Positions 1-8,970 are shown, numbered from the stretch's first letter. The stretch: 29,116 nucleotides of DNA from Clostridia bacterium (GCA_017938645.1 JAGBBE010000005.1:1-29116); one strand, 5' to 3'. Translations and numbers: made by a program. Notes: a model not told the origin generated them from the letters alone.

Positions 1-1
1 C

Positions 2-925
2 ACCGTGAAGTTCATGACCAAGGGCGGCAAGGTGTACGGCGTGGCCACCGGCAACTCCGAGCCCCGTCAGTGCCTGTACTTCAACAAGCGCGTGCTGGAA
101 GAAGCCGGCATCGACTGGAACACCGTGTACGACATGCAGGCTGAAGGCACCTGGACCTGGGAAGCTTTCGAAGGCATGCTGGCCCAGATCAACAAGGACA
201 CCGACAACGACGGCGTTCTGGACATCTATGGCATGACCGGCAACAACTCTGACCTCTACATGATGGGCGTTGCCTCCAACGGCGGCGAATTCTTCCGCTT
301 CAACGACGCCGGCGAGCTCGAGATCGCCGTCAACTCTGACGCGGCTCTCGAAGGCCTTGCATGGGCCAAGGACATCTGGGCCAAGTACGGCTATCAGCAG
401 CCCGCTGACGGCTCCTGGGATTACTTCAAGGATTCCTGGAAGCAGGGCTTCTGCGGCTTCTACATGTACCAGACCTACGGCGGCTTCAACGACAACTCCG
501 AAATGGCTGACATGGAAGACGAGTGGGGCTGCGTGGCCTTCCCCAAGGGCCCCAAGGGCGAAACCTACGTCAACATCACCAGCGACAACGTGACCGTCAT
601 CCCCAACGTGTATGACGCCGAAACCGCTGGCAAGCTGGCCTTCATCTACGACATGTGGTCCAACGCCACCCCCGGCTACGACGATGAGTACGGCTGGATC
701 GGCAACAAGTACAACTTCACCGACGAGCGCGCTGTGGACGAAACCTACGCCATGCTGCGCGAGCCCGAGCACTGCGTGTCCAACGCCACGCTGTACATCG
801 GCTCCGTCAACGACGTTCTGGGCTCTCCGCTGCTGTGGCAGCTGGGCGGCGCTACCCCCGCCGAGCTGGTTGAGGCCGCTACTCCTGCCTGGCAGGCTCT
901 GTGCGACGCCTTCAACGGCAAGTAA
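2..925 (+). CDS. Extracellular solute-binding protein, family 1 type, 3' part only
   Basis: This is the C-terminal 307 residues of a sugar ABC transporter binding protein; the gene begins before the window and the frame is open from base 2. The family binds oligosaccharides outside the cell and hands them to an LplB/LplC-like or MalF/MalG-like permease pair. Visible family features are the YFNKRVLEEAGID stretch followed by a TWTWEAFEGM segment, typical of family 1 binding proteins, and an acidic EF-hand-like loop, DTDNDGVLD, which also has counterparts in the two other binding proteins here. Codon use is strongly biased (AAC, GAC, GGC, CTG), suggesting high expression. A good terminator follows 18 bases after the stop, so this is the last gene of its operon. 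Its permeases are not in the window and its sugar cannot be told. Confidence 0.88.
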   Translation, partial: TVKFMTKGGKVYGVATGNSEPRQCLYFNKRVLEEAGIDWNTVYDMQAEGTWTWEAFEGMLAQINKDTDNDGVLDIYGMTGNNSDLYMMGVASNGGEFFRFNDAGELEIAVNSDAALEGLAWAKDIWAKYGYQQPADGSWDYFKDSWKQGFCGFYMYQTYGGFNDNSEMADMEDEWGCVAFPKGPKGETYVNITSDNVTVIPNVYDAETAGKLAFIYDMWSNATPGYDDEYGWIGNKYNFTDERAVDETYAMLREPEHCVSNATLYIGSVNDVLGSPLLWQLGGATPAELVEAATPAWQALCDAFNGK

Positions 926-942
926 TTTCAGCGTTTTCTTCG

Positions 943-974
943 GGAGGCCGTGCTGATGCACGGTCTCCTTTTTT
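943..974 (+). terminator. Rho-independent terminator of the binding-protein gene
   Basis: An 11-bp stem (943-953 pairing with 958-968, one G-U pair) with a 4-base loop is followed by six T residues. Confidence 0.9.
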
Positions 975-981
975 GCATGTT

Positions 982-1013
982 AAAAGACCTGACGGTTCTT
1001 CCGCCAGGTCTTT
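982..1013 (-). terminator. Rho-independent terminator of the GH10 gene
   Basis: Arms 983-995 and 1001-1013 pair over 13 positions with one mismatch and a 5-base loop. On the minus strand the stem runs into a short T tract. It lies just past the GH10 stop codon, back to back with the terminator of the convergent gene. Confidence 0.75.
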
Positions 1014-1023
1014 CTCATATGGA

Positions 1024-2223
1024 TTACTTGCTCAGCGCTTCGCACACCAGCCTGAGCGCGTCCTTCTCGTTGAGCTTTTCATCAAACAGTCCGCCAAACG
1101 GACTGTTCATCTTGTAATTGTACGTGCCCTTGGGCTCGTTGGGATAGTCGATCAAGCCCCAGACAGACACGCTGTTGAGCGGATTTCCGTCCTCCGTGTT
1201 CAGAGAAGCAAACATCTCAAACAGCTTGGCATAGAACTGCGCGTGCTTGTCCGCCTGATCCTTTTCGAAATTTCGAACGGCCATTTCGGTGATCTGCACG
1301 TCCGCGCCCAGCGCGCGGTAGCCCAGGATGGCGTTTTTGATCATCATCACATGACTATCCACCATGCAGCCGCTCTGAGTGCCGTAGCCGCCGATATATC
1401 CCTGCATGCCCACGCCGTCCAGAAGCTTTCGCGGGTTGCCGTTTTCATCCTGCGCATAGCTGTTGATGCTTCTGACCAGCGCCTGAATGGCTGCGGCCTT
1501 GTCGGGGAAATATGCGTTGTAATCGTTGTAGTACAGCTTGATATCCGCGCCCAGCGCGTCTACGGCATTGCGGGCGTAGAGAAAGGCGCGCTCCACATAA
1601 TCATCACCCATATACTTCTGGAAGGGATTGGGCGCGCCGTTTCGCATGGTGCGCAGATGGCGGGCGTCCTTGGGCGCATACTCCATGATGCTGTCGCCCA
1701 CCGCCTCATTGACCACATCCCAGCAGTACACAACACCGGGGAACTTTTCCTCAAAATGGGTCACAACCTGCGTGATGTAATACTCCGTACGCTTCTGGAT
1801 GGTTTCCGGATCGGCGTATCCCTTCAGCGTGCTGTAGCCCTCGCGGAAGAACCAGTCGCACATATAGGCGTCCCACACCAGCACATGGCCGCGCACCCTG
1901 AGGCCATTGGCCTGCGCCCAGCCGACCATTGCGTCGGCAGCGGAGTAATTCATCACCGGCATACCGTCCTCTGCTGCGCGGCTGGCTCGCTCGTCCAGCA
2001 GGGAATAGGCCTTCATCTCATTGGTGGTGGTCACGGTGTGAAAGTGCTTTTTCAGAACCTCCAGATATTTCGAATCCTTCAATTGGAAGTACGACAGCGC
2101 CGCACCCATCGTAAAGCCGTGATTTTCCGTGAGGCTGCGCAGCCCCGGAAGCTCCTCAGCGCCTGCGCAGACATGCATATTCAGCATCATCACAGACAAC
2201 AGCAAGGCCAGTTTTTTCATCAT
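1024..2223 (-). CDS. Secreted endo-1,4-beta-xylanase, GH10
   Basis: A 399-residue GH10 enzyme that should cut the beta-1,4-xylan backbone outside the cell. An N-terminal signal peptide (MMKKLALLLS then a hydrophobic run, likely cut near residues 20-22) precedes one catalytic domain; no carbohydrate-binding module is seen. The acid/base Glu is E173 in WDVVNEAV and the nucleophile is E313 in ITEMAV. TTTNEMKAY (66-73) and VWGLIDY (354-360) are further GH10 landmarks. Odd point: the usual LVWHSQ segment reads LVWDAY, so Asp118 stands where most GH10 enzymes have an active-site His. The first ATG of an ATGATG pair is used; a GGGGAGG site lies 4 to 7 bases upstream, so either ATG is possible. The gene is divergent from the GH5 gene, and the two may work together on hemicellulose. 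Confidence 0.93.
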   Translation of the reverse strand: MMKKLALLLSVMMLNMHVCAGAEELPGLRSLTENHGFTMGAALSYFQLKDSKYLEVLKKHFHTVTTTNEMKAYSLLDERASRAAEDGMPVMNYSAADAMVGWAQANGLRVRGHVLVWDAYMCDWFFREGYSTLKGYADPETIQKRTEYYITQVVTHFEEKFPGVVYCWDVVNEAVGDSIMEYAPKDARHLRTMRNGAPNPFQKYMGDDYVERAFLYARNAVDALGADIKLYYNDYNAYFPDKAAAIQALVRSINSYAQDENGNPRKLLDGVGMQGYIGGYGTQSGCMVDSHVMMIKNAILGYRALGADVQITEMAVRNFEKDQADKHAQFYAKLFEMFASLNTEDGNPLNSVSVWGLIDYPNEPKGTYNYKMNSPFGGLFDEKLNEKDALRLVCEALSK

Positions 2224-2249
2224 TCATCCTCCCCAAAACCTTTTCTTTG

Positions 2250-2258
2250 GTTATACCA
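2250..2258 (-). promoter_or_regulatory. Possible extended -10 promoter for the GH10 gene
   Basis: Read on the minus strand the site is TGGTATAAC, an extended -10 about 27 bases before the GH10 start. No good -35 box lies at 17 bases, so this is a tentative call. Confidence 0.4.
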
Positions 2259-2290
2259 CAAATACCGCAAAAAGACCATATCAGAATGAA

Positions 2291-2319
2291 TTGACAAACG
2301 CCCGTTTCTATGGCACCAT
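2291..2319 (+). promoter_or_regulatory. Possible promoter for the GH5 gene
   Basis: A perfect TTGACA at 2291-2296 is followed, 17 bases later, by CACCAT at 2314-2319. The latter keeps only the key A2 and T6 of a -10 box, so the promoter would be weak or activator-dependent. Confidence 0.4.
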
Positions 2320-2351
2320 ACAGAAAAGCAGTGCGCTTGGAGGAATGGAAT

Positions 2352-3563
2352 ATGATCAGAAAATGGACGGCATGGGCGCTCATGCTCGTCCTGACCATCA
2401 GCAGCGGCATGCTCTGTGTGCAGGCAGAAGGAGGAATCGAAGTGCCCGAAATCACCTACATCAACCGTTATGAGATCCCGGACAACGAAGCCATGGCCTT
2501 CATGAAGAAGATGGGCGTGGGCTGGAACCTCGGCAACACCTTCGACGCATTCCACGACGGCTACCGCGGCGATGATGTGCAGATGGAATCCATCTGGGTC
2601 GGCGTGAAGACCACCCAAGAAATGATCGCCGCCGTGCACAACGCAGGCTTCAATACGCTGCGTCTGCCGGTATCGTGGCACAATCACGTGGATGCAGACT
2701 TCCGCATCAATCCCAAGTGGCTCGACCGCGTACAGGAGGTGGCGGATTATGCGCTCTCCGAAGACATGTACGTGATTCTCAACACGCATCACGATGTGGG
2801 GGCGGACTTCTATTACCCCAACACTGAAAACGCCGAAGTGTCCCGCCGCTACATCCGCACCATCTGGGAACAGCTGTCGGAGCGCTTTGCGGACTACGAT
2901 GAGCACCTGATCTTCGAATCCATGAACGAACCGCGTCTGAAGGACACGGAGGACGAATGGGTCTTCAACGCCGGCAAGGCCACCTGCGCCGACGCGGCCC
3001 GGAACATCAACGAGCTCAATCAGCTCTTTGTTGACACCGTGCGCTCCACGGGCGGTCGGAATGCCACCCGCTATCTGATGGTACCCGGTTACGCGGCTTC
3101 CGCCGACGGTGCGCTCAACGAGCACTTCGCCCTGCCCGCCGATGCAGCCGACAACCGCGTGATCGTTTCCGTACACGCCTACACGCCCTATCCCTTTGCG
3201 CTGGAGTATCCCGGCACCGATACCTTCAAACTCACCGACATCGGCCAGACCAGCGAGATCAACCGCTTCATGAATTCTCTCTACAAGACCTACGTCGCCA
3301 AGGGCATTCCCGTGGTCATCGGCGAGTTCGGCGCGCGCGACAAGGGCGGCAATCTGCTCTCCCGCGTGACCTATGCCGCCTACTACGCAGCCAATGCCAG
3401 TGCCCGCAACATGCCCTGCGTCTGGTGGGACAACAACGGCCACACCGGCAGCGGCGAGCTGTTCGGCCTGCTCAACCGCAAGGAATGCACCTGGGCGCAT
3501 CCTGAAATTGTGGAAGCGCTGGTGCAGTACGGCGGGTACGAAAAGATACCGGAAAAAGAGTGA
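2352..3563 (+). CDS. Secreted GH5 endo-beta-glucanase/xyloglucanase (GH5_4-like)
   Basis: A 403-residue secreted glycoside hydrolase of family 5, most like subfamily 4 (endoglucanase, xyloglucanase or mixed-linkage glucanase). A signal peptide (MIRKWTAWALML onward, cleaved near VQA-EG at residues 24-26) is followed by one (beta/alpha)8 domain. Motifs in order: GWNLGNTFDA (57-66), FNTLRLPVSW (100-109), LNTHHD (143-148), acid/base E193 in FESMNEP, VSVHAY (272-277), nucleophile E325 in IGEFGA, and the aromatic WWDNN. The start at 2352 is chosen because GGAGG sits 8 bases upstream and the signal peptide begins there; an in-frame ATG at 2310 would add 14 unlikely residues. It is divergent from the GH10 gene. 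Substrate cannot be settled from sequence alone. Confidence 0.93.
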   Translation: MIRKWTAWALMLVLTISSGMLCVQAEGGIEVPEITYINRYEIPDNEAMAFMKKMGVGWNLGNTFDAFHDGYRGDDVQMESIWVGVKTTQEMIAAVHNAGFNTLRLPVSWHNHVDADFRINPKWLDRVQEVADYALSEDMYVILNTHHDVGADFYYPNTENAEVSRRYIRTIWEQLSERFADYDEHLIFESMNEPRLKDTEDEWVFNAGKATCADAARNINELNQLFVDTVRSTGGRNATRYLMVPGYAASADGALNEHFALPADAADNRVIVSVHAYTPYPFALEYPGTDTFKLTDIGQTSEINRFMNSLYKTYVAKGIPVVIGEFGARDKGGNLLSRVTYAAYYAANASARNMPCVWWDNNGHTGSGELFGLLNRKECTWAHPEIVEALVQYGGYEKIPEKE

Positions 3564-3570
3564 TATGCAA

Positions 3571-3611
3571 AGGAACACGCCCTCTCGTTGGGAGAGGGCG
3601 TGTTCCTTTTT
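3571..3611. terminator. Terminator between convergent GH5 and GH50-like genes
   Basis: A perfect 16-bp stem (3571-3586 with 3592-3607) and 5-base loop are followed on the plus strand by a T run. It can also fold for the minus-strand GH50-like transcript that ends at 3621, though the T run there is short. Confidence 0.9.
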
Positions 3612-3620
3612 CTGACCAAC

Positions 3621-5741
3621 TCAGCACGCATTGAGCGGAATGATATCCGGCTCGCGGTCGTAATTGGGCTTTTTGCCTGCATGCACATCGTACACGGCGA
3701 TAGCAGTTTCACGCACGGCGTTGGTAATTTCGGTATGCGGCATCTGGCAGATGTCCACAAAGCCGATGTTGTAGTTCTCCTGATAATTGCTGCACAGGAT
3801 GGGCTGATCGCTGAAGACGAAGTAAACCGAGCCCACGAAATAATCAGTGGATGCGCCTCGCTCGATGTAATAGCGGTAGGCCACGCCGCGCTCCTCCTGG
3901 GTGCGCACGCCGCGGATGCCGGTCACGGGCAGGCCGCGGTCCAGAGAGCCGTGGTGGAATTCGCTGACCATCACGGGCATGTCCACCAGGGAGCCAATCC
4001 AGTTGATGTAATCCTTGGGGTCATAGCGGTAGTCGTTGATGTCGAAAACATCCAGATACTGATGGCCCGCCGTCTGGTTGGCATAGGCGATGTAGGGATA
4101 GCGCATGCCGAAGTTGAGGTGGTTGGGGTCGACTTCCTTGCACTTGAGTGCAGGCACCTTGATGTACTGCTCGATCATGATGTAGGAGAAGTCGTTGAGA
4201 TCCCTGCGGGCCGCTTCAGACAGCCTGCGCGCATCGGCAATGGGCCTGAGCAGATCTTCGAAGGCTTCCAGCTTCAGATTCCACGCCTGATTGAACGCTT
4301 CGATGGAATCATAGCGTCCCTTGATGAAATCGATGAACACATCCTTGGTGACCAGATGCTCCGGATGCGCCAGAAGCATTTCGGAAATCTCCAGATCCTC
4401 AATGAACGCCCACTCCGGCTCGTTGGTCATGAAGTAGCCGACGATGAAGGGAATGTCGCGGATGGGTTCAAGGTTGGCCGCGTAGGCTGCCGACGCCTCT
4501 TCGTATTCCTTGGAGAACACGTCGGGGAAGTCGCGGAAGACGGTCACTTTGGTGCTGGGATAAAGTCCGACAAAGTGGAAGCAGGGGTACTGACGGTACT
4601 TGCCCAGAGGCGAGGTCATCAGCCTGCCCTTGGGAGAGCCGGATACGCCCACATTGTTGATGCCCCATGCATCCAGACGGGAAATGGTCAATTCTGCCCA
4701 CTTGCGCTCCCACTCGTCGCCATAGGCGCGGATGAGGTTGATTTTGGCGAAATCGACGTCCTCGGAATAGGCCACACGGCGGGCACGGTTGGGATCGCCA
4801 TGCATTTCGCTCCATGCCGCAGCAAACTCGCCGTCCTTCTCGGGCAGCCAGGTATAGGTGTCACGCCATTCGTTTACCACGCCGCTGCTGCCGGGCGCAA
4901 CCATTTCAAGACCCATCACAAAGTAGGCATAGCCCTCCGGGTCCACAATCCACCATTTGCCGTGTTCGTCCTTGTGAGTGGCATAGAAACCGGTACCCTC
5001 GGTGAGCTTGAGATCCAGATTGCCGCCCCAGCGGTTGCGGCGGTCGATGGGCGGAAGCGCGGGAATGGTCAATTCCTTCTGAAGCGTTTCGACCATTTCC
5101 TCCACGCTGTGCATCTTGCCCGGCCAGTCCTTCTGCATCCACTGACCCATTTCGTCCACCATCTTGACGTCGGGCATGGGATAATCGGGTTCCTCGTCGC
5201 TGAGGAAAAGATTGCTCAGTTCAATGACCTGCGGCACATGGCAGGCGCGCGCGCCGATATACAGCGCGGAAATCTCGTCCGGCGTAATGGGCAGGCCGGC
5301 GCAGACGGTTTTGAGCTTGCCGGGTGTGCGCGGCAGGAAGCCGTTGCGGCAGGCCAGTTCGTCAAATCCGAGGGAAATGCGGGTCAGATAGTCCGGGAAC
5401 GTGCCGGTGAGCATGCCGAAGTACGGCGCTTCCTTCGCGGGCTCCTGATCGTAGCGGTATACGCCGACGCACAGGCACAGCGCAAACTGCTCCGGCTGCG
5501 GAAAGTTGACATCCATTGCCAGCCAGTTGGCGGCGTTCCACACTGCACCGCCCACCTTTCCGCGAAGCCCCGTCAGCAGCACGCCGCCGCCGCATTCCGG
5601 CACGCGGATGGTCAGCTTGTCAGCCGTTTTTTCAAGGATCTCCGCACCCACGGGGATGGCGTTGCCCAGCGGAACCGTCTGTTCCCTCAGCTTGGTGCCA
5701 AAGGGAACAAAGCCTTCAAACGAGATGCTTTGTCTGTTCAT
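3621..5741 (-). CDS. GH50-like (agarase-type) cytoplasmic glycoside hydrolase
   Basis: A 706-residue protein without signal peptide or membrane segment, so probably cytoplasmic. Its C-terminal two thirds resemble clan GH-A enzymes of the GH50 (beta-agarase) type: WWIVDPEGYAYFVMG (263-277) matches the entry segment of that family, NEPEW (440-444) carries the likely acid/base E441, and SEFHHGSLDRG (593-603) carries the likely nucleophile E594. The first 200 residues look like a beta-sandwich with no family I can name. The ATG shares an ATGA overlap with the response-regulator stop, with AGGAGG 9 bases before it, so it is the last gene of the HK-RR-hydrolase operon. GH50 members studied act on agarose. 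Beside xylanase and GH5 genes an agar substrate is unlikely, so the true substrate is open. Confidence 0.72.
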   Translation of the reverse strand: MNRQSISFEGFVPFGTKLREQTVPLGNAIPVGAEILEKTADKLTIRVPECGGGVLLTGLRGKVGGAVWNAANWLAMDVNFPQPEQFALCLCVGVYRYDQEPAKEAPYFGMLTGTFPDYLTRISLGFDELACRNGFLPRTPGKLKTVCAGLPITPDEISALYIGARACHVPQVIELSNLFLSDEEPDYPMPDVKMVDEMGQWMQKDWPGKMHSVEEMVETLQKELTIPALPPIDRRNRWGGNLDLKLTEGTGFYATHKDEHGKWWIVDPEGYAYFVMGLEMVAPGSSGVVNEWRDTYTWLPEKDGEFAAAWSEMHGDPNRARRVAYSEDVDFAKINLIRAYGDEWERKWAELTISRLDAWGINNVGVSGSPKGRLMTSPLGKYRQYPCFHFVGLYPSTKVTVFRDFPDVFSKEYEEASAAYAANLEPIRDIPFIVGYFMTNEPEWAFIEDLEISEMLLAHPEHLVTKDVFIDFIKGRYDSIEAFNQAWNLKLEAFEDLLRPIADARRLSEAARRDLNDFSYIMIEQYIKVPALKCKEVDPNHLNFGMRYPYIAYANQTAGHQYLDVFDINDYRYDPKDYINWIGSLVDMPVMVSEFHHGSLDRGLPVTGIRGVRTQEERGVAYRYYIERGASTDYFVGSVYFVFSDQPILCSNYQENYNIGFVDICQMPHTEITNAVRETAIAVYDVHAGKKPNYDREPDIIPLNAC

Positions 5742-7201
5742 GTTCGCTCCTCCTCTTGGTTGAATGGTCCAGAAACGTTCTCAACGGCTTTTCCATTTGA
5801 CTGTGTTTGGGCACGGTACGCGGAAGGCGTGACGCCGAGCACCTTGCGGAACACTTTTTTCATGTACGAGTCACTGGTAAAGCCGCATAGCTGCGCAATT
5901 TTGCTGTTGGTCAAAGCGGTGGTCCGCAGATATTCACACGCGTGCTGCACGCGGATTTCGGTCAGATAGTTGGTGAAGGTCTTGCCCGTTTCTTCGCGGA
6001 AGAGGCTGCTTAAATAGCTGTTGTCGATATGGAAGCGGCTGGCCATGCTCTGCAGGGAAAGCGGCTGCGCATAGTCCTTCTGGAGGATGGATTTCACCTT
6101 GAAGACAACGGCACGGCTGGAGGAGGCGGAGTCGTCGCCATCCGCGCCGGGAGCCAGCATGCGGTGCAGATCGGAGAGCAGGTAATCCGCGCTCTTGTAC
6201 TGCGATTTGATCTCCTTCCAGGAACTGTAGCGCACCGGCTGACCCTGCGCACGTGTGCGCGAACGGGCCAGAAGCGTGTTGTAGATGGCTTCGACGCTTC
6301 GCACATTGAGACGGTGCTCCAGCAGATAGGCCGGCAGCGTGCTGAGCATTCCGCTGATTTCGGCGCTGTTCTGTCCCTTCTTTTCCAGCTGCTGCAGGAA
6401 GAACTTGATCGACTGCTCCTCATTTTCCGTGCTCCACAGATAGATACCATGTCTGAACCATGTGGTTTCCAGCGCGGTGATGGCCTCGTCGGCAGCCCGC
6501 GCGAGCTGACGAAGCTCCTCAAACGGCCGGCAGAGTCCGGCGTCTCCGTCAAACTGAAACCGGCTGGTCACGAACGCCCGGCAGTCATCCGGGATTTCGT
6601 CCAGATGAATGACCGCAATCATGGTGTCCCCGTCGTAGCGGAACATCACAATTTCTTCTCCGGCGTTTTCAAGCAGACTGCACGAACCATGAAAGGCAGC
6701 AATCCAGTAATAACGGTGACTTCCTGAAAGAGCGAGACGGCTGAGCAGCACCGAATCCGGCATTTTGTCGGCGTTCATATGAAGGAAATGGAACATGAGG
6801 CTGGCGTTTCGGCGGCCCTGAACGGTGGTGATGTCCAGACGCTGCTTGGCCTTGAGCACCGCATCCTGCAAAAGAGAGGAGGAGACCGGTTTGAGCAAAT
6901 AGTCAATCACGCCATAGCGCAGCGCCTCCTGCGCATAGGCAAAGTCGCTGAAGCCGCTGATGACAATGGAGGGCGCAGAGGAGATGTTGCGGATGGCATG
7001 CAGCGCCTCCAGGCCGGTCATATGCGGCATCTGAATATCCAGAATCAGCAGATCCGGATCTTTGGCAAGCACCTCGTCCAGCAGCATTTTGCCGTTGGTG
7101 CATTCGCCGACAATCTCAAATCCCAGCGCGTTCCAGTCGATCTTGCGCCTCAAACCGGCCAGGATCAACGGTTCGTCGTCTGCAAGGATGACTTTATACA
7201 T
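5738..7201 (-). CDS. Two-component response regulator, REC plus AraC-type HTH (YesN-like)
   Basis: A 487-residue response regulator that receives phosphate from the kinase encoded just upstream and binds DNA. The receiver domain (about 1-120) has the acidic pair D8/D9, the phospho-acceptor D55 in LILDIQMP, S82 and the conserved K104 in LLKPVS. A weakly conserved middle region follows, then an AraC-type double helix-turn-helix at about 368-465. The start at 7201 gives the canonical MYKVILADDEP opening, with GAGGAG upstream; it overlaps the kinase stop by 8 bases, and its own stop overlaps the next gene by 4. Likely targets are the divergent permease promoter and its own operon, as in YesMN-type sugar systems. 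Confidence 0.93.
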   Translation of the reverse strand: MYKVILADDEPLILAGLRRKIDWNALGFEIVGECTNGKMLLDEVLAKDPDLLILDIQMPHMTGLEALHAIRNISSAPSIVISGFSDFAYAQEALRYGVIDYLLKPVSSSLLQDAVLKAKQRLDITTVQGRRNASLMFHFLHMNADKMPDSVLLSRLALSGSHRYYWIAAFHGSCSLLENAGEEIVMFRYDGDTMIAVIHLDEIPDDCRAFVTSRFQFDGDAGLCRPFEELRQLARAADEAITALETTWFRHGIYLWSTENEEQSIKFFLQQLEKKGQNSAEISGMLSTLPAYLLEHRLNVRSVEAIYNTLLARSRTRAQGQPVRYSSWKEIKSQYKSADYLLSDLHRMLAPGADGDDSASSSRAVVFKVKSILQKDYAQPLSLQSMASRFHIDNSYLSSLFREETGKTFTNYLTEIRVQHACEYLRTTALTNSKIAQLCGFTSDSYMKKVFRKVLGVTPSAYRAQTQSNGKAVENVSGPFNQEEERT

Positions 7202-8945
7202 TCTGCTGCTCCTCATGCGCCGGGCTGTCCGCAGCGGGCAGCAGCGCTGTAATGGTTGTACCTTTTCCGTACTCGCTTTCCACATGCAGACCGAACGCCT
7301 CGCCGTAGTAGAGGCGTATGCGGCGCTGGATGTTCATCAGGCCGATGCTGTCGGTGGACAGCTCGTGATTTTCCAGCCGTTCCTGCAGCGCCTGAAGCGT
7401 TTCAGGCAGGATGCCGGTGCCGTTGTCCGCAATCACAACCCTGAGCTTTCCATCAGTTTCGCTCACCCGAATGCGGATGACGCAGGGCGGCGTGCATTCC
7501 TGGAAGCCGTGCTGGATGCTGTTTTCCACAATGGGCTGCAAAAGGAACTTGAGCATCCGCCTCTCCCTCAGCCCCTCCGGGATGTCGTAGCACACGGAAA
7601 AGCGGTCAGGGAAACGGATTTGCTGAATGTTGAGGTAGTACTGCAGGGTGTCCAGCTCATCCTGCAGGCGAACGATGTTTTCGCCTTTGATGGCATAGCG
7701 GAAAATGAACGCAAGCGCGGTGGACATTTCCTCTACCTCGCGGCTGCCGCACACAGCTCCGGCGCTGTTGATGCATTCCAGCGTGTTGTAGAGGAAGTGC
7801 GGATTGATCTGGCTTTGCAGCGCCAGAAGCTGCGACTGCTTGTTTTCGATATCCTGCAGAAGGATTTTTTCGTGGTACTCCAGATTGTGCGCGTTGAGCG
7901 CCTCGAGCTTGCGCATCATGCGGTTGAAGGCCTCGGCCATCTGATGGAACTCCGCCGAATCGCGCAGCTTGAGCGGCTGCACCTGCTGTCCGCCGGCAAT
8001 GGCGTTGATGTGCGCAATGAAGCGTTTGAACGCGCGGCTGATGGACAATTCCTGCATCAGATAGACGATGGACACCACCAGAAGCATGGAAATGAGCAGG
8101 AGATAGGAGGTGTATTTGATCACGCTGAGTTCGCTGAATACCGTGCTCTTGGGCGTGAGGCACATCACCGTCCAGCCCAGCGCCGGGATACTCTCCAGAA
8201 CCACGATGTGCGCGCTGCCGGTGAGCTGCTGGGTGGTGCCGTCGTATCCATTCAGATAGGATGCATAGGCCTCCGGCAATTCTGCGCCCACGTCAGCGTC
8301 GCCGTTGTGCGCAATCACCCGCAGGTCGCTGTCGATTACAAACAGCTCGCGGCTGGCGGCGTCCTGCGCCTTCAGCCCGCTCATCAGGCTGTCGGCCAGG
8401 ATGACAAACATGCAGCTGCCCACCTTTTTGCGGATGCCGCCGGACTGGTACACATCCTGCTTCATGGCGATGAAGGCCTTGCTGCCGTTGACGATGAGCA
8501 CGGACTGCGCGCCGGATTCCAGTTTGGCAAAGGCAGGCGCGGTATTGGATATATTGATCTCGCTGATGCCGCTGGGGTCGCTGAAAATGCTTCCGTCCTT
8601 TTTCTTAAGCACGATGCTGTGCAGACCCGGGCGCATCTTCTTGTATGCCTGCTGCAGGCTTTCATACAGCGGAATCAGGGTGAGCTTTTCATATTCGCTG
8701 TCGGTGGACAGAAAGCGGTTCACCGTTGTATTGACCGAAAAGGACTCCTGTGCATCTCTGATGGAGTCGATCTGGGTGGTGATGCCGTCGGCCAGCTGAT
8801 AGGTGACGTCCGAATTGATTTTGAGCAGCTTGGAAGAATACATGCTCTCAAAATACGCATACATAATCCAGCCGAATATACCCATGATCAGGATCATCAT
8901 CAGAAGAACCATGACCATTTGAAAACGCAACGATCTCTTGTTGAT
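7194..8945 (-). CDS. Sensor histidine kinase (YesM-like), apparently starting at AUC
   Basis: Membrane sensor kinase of the YesM type, 583 residues with the start chosen here. Segments in order: TM1 (about 10-32), an extracellular sensor of Cache-like size (about 36-270), TM2 (277-297), HAMP, the His_kinase domain with H383 in QINPHFLYN, and an HATPase domain with LLQPIVENS, ADNGTGI and GIGLMN. The start is uncertain. The nearest in-frame ATG (8981) has no Shine-Dalgarno site and lies upstream of the transcription start predicted by a good promoter at 8971-8999. A very strong GGGAGGGGG (8961-8953) sits 7 bases before an ATC at 8945, which would give a typical M-NKRSLRFQ opening. A TTG at 8930 is the fallback; ordinary gene callers would report 8981 or 9026. 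Confidence 0.88.
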   Translation of the reverse strand: MNKRSLRFQMVMVLLMMILIMGIFGWIMYAYFESMYSSKLLKINSDVTYQLADGITTQIDSIRDAQESFSVNTTVNRFLSTDSEYEKLTLIPLYESLQQAYKKMRPGLHSIVLKKKDGSIFSDPSGISEINISNTAPAFAKLESGAQSVLIVNGSKAFIAMKQDVYQSGGIRKKVGSCMFVILADSLMSGLKAQDAASRELFVIDSDLRVIAHNGDADVGAELPEAYASYLNGYDGTTQQLTGSAHIVVLESIPALGWTVMCLTPKSTVFSELSVIKYTSYLLLISMLLVVSIVYLMQELSISRAFKRFIAHINAIAGGQQVQPLKLRDSAEFHQMAEAFNRMMRKLEALNAHNLEYHEKILLQDIENKQSQLLALQSQINPHFLYNTLECINSAGAVCGSREVEEMSTALAFIFRYAIKGENIVRLQDELDTLQYYLNIQQIRFPDRFSVCYDIPEGLRERRMLKFLLQPIVENSIQHGFQECTPPCVIRIRVSETDGKLRVVIADNGTGILPETLQALQERLENHELSTDSIGLMNIQRRIRLYYGEAFGLHVESEYGKGTTITALLPAADSPAHEEQQNV

Positions 8946-8970
8946 AGGGATTCCCCCTCCCGTTACTTGT

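Noticed and set aside
3588..5969. A 793-codon plus-strand open frame opposite the GH50-like gene, with similar long frames opposite the kinase, the regulator and DUF6259
   Set aside because: All are mirror frames of real genes, rich in His, Val and Gly from reverse-complement bias, and lack supporting ribosome sites or domains.
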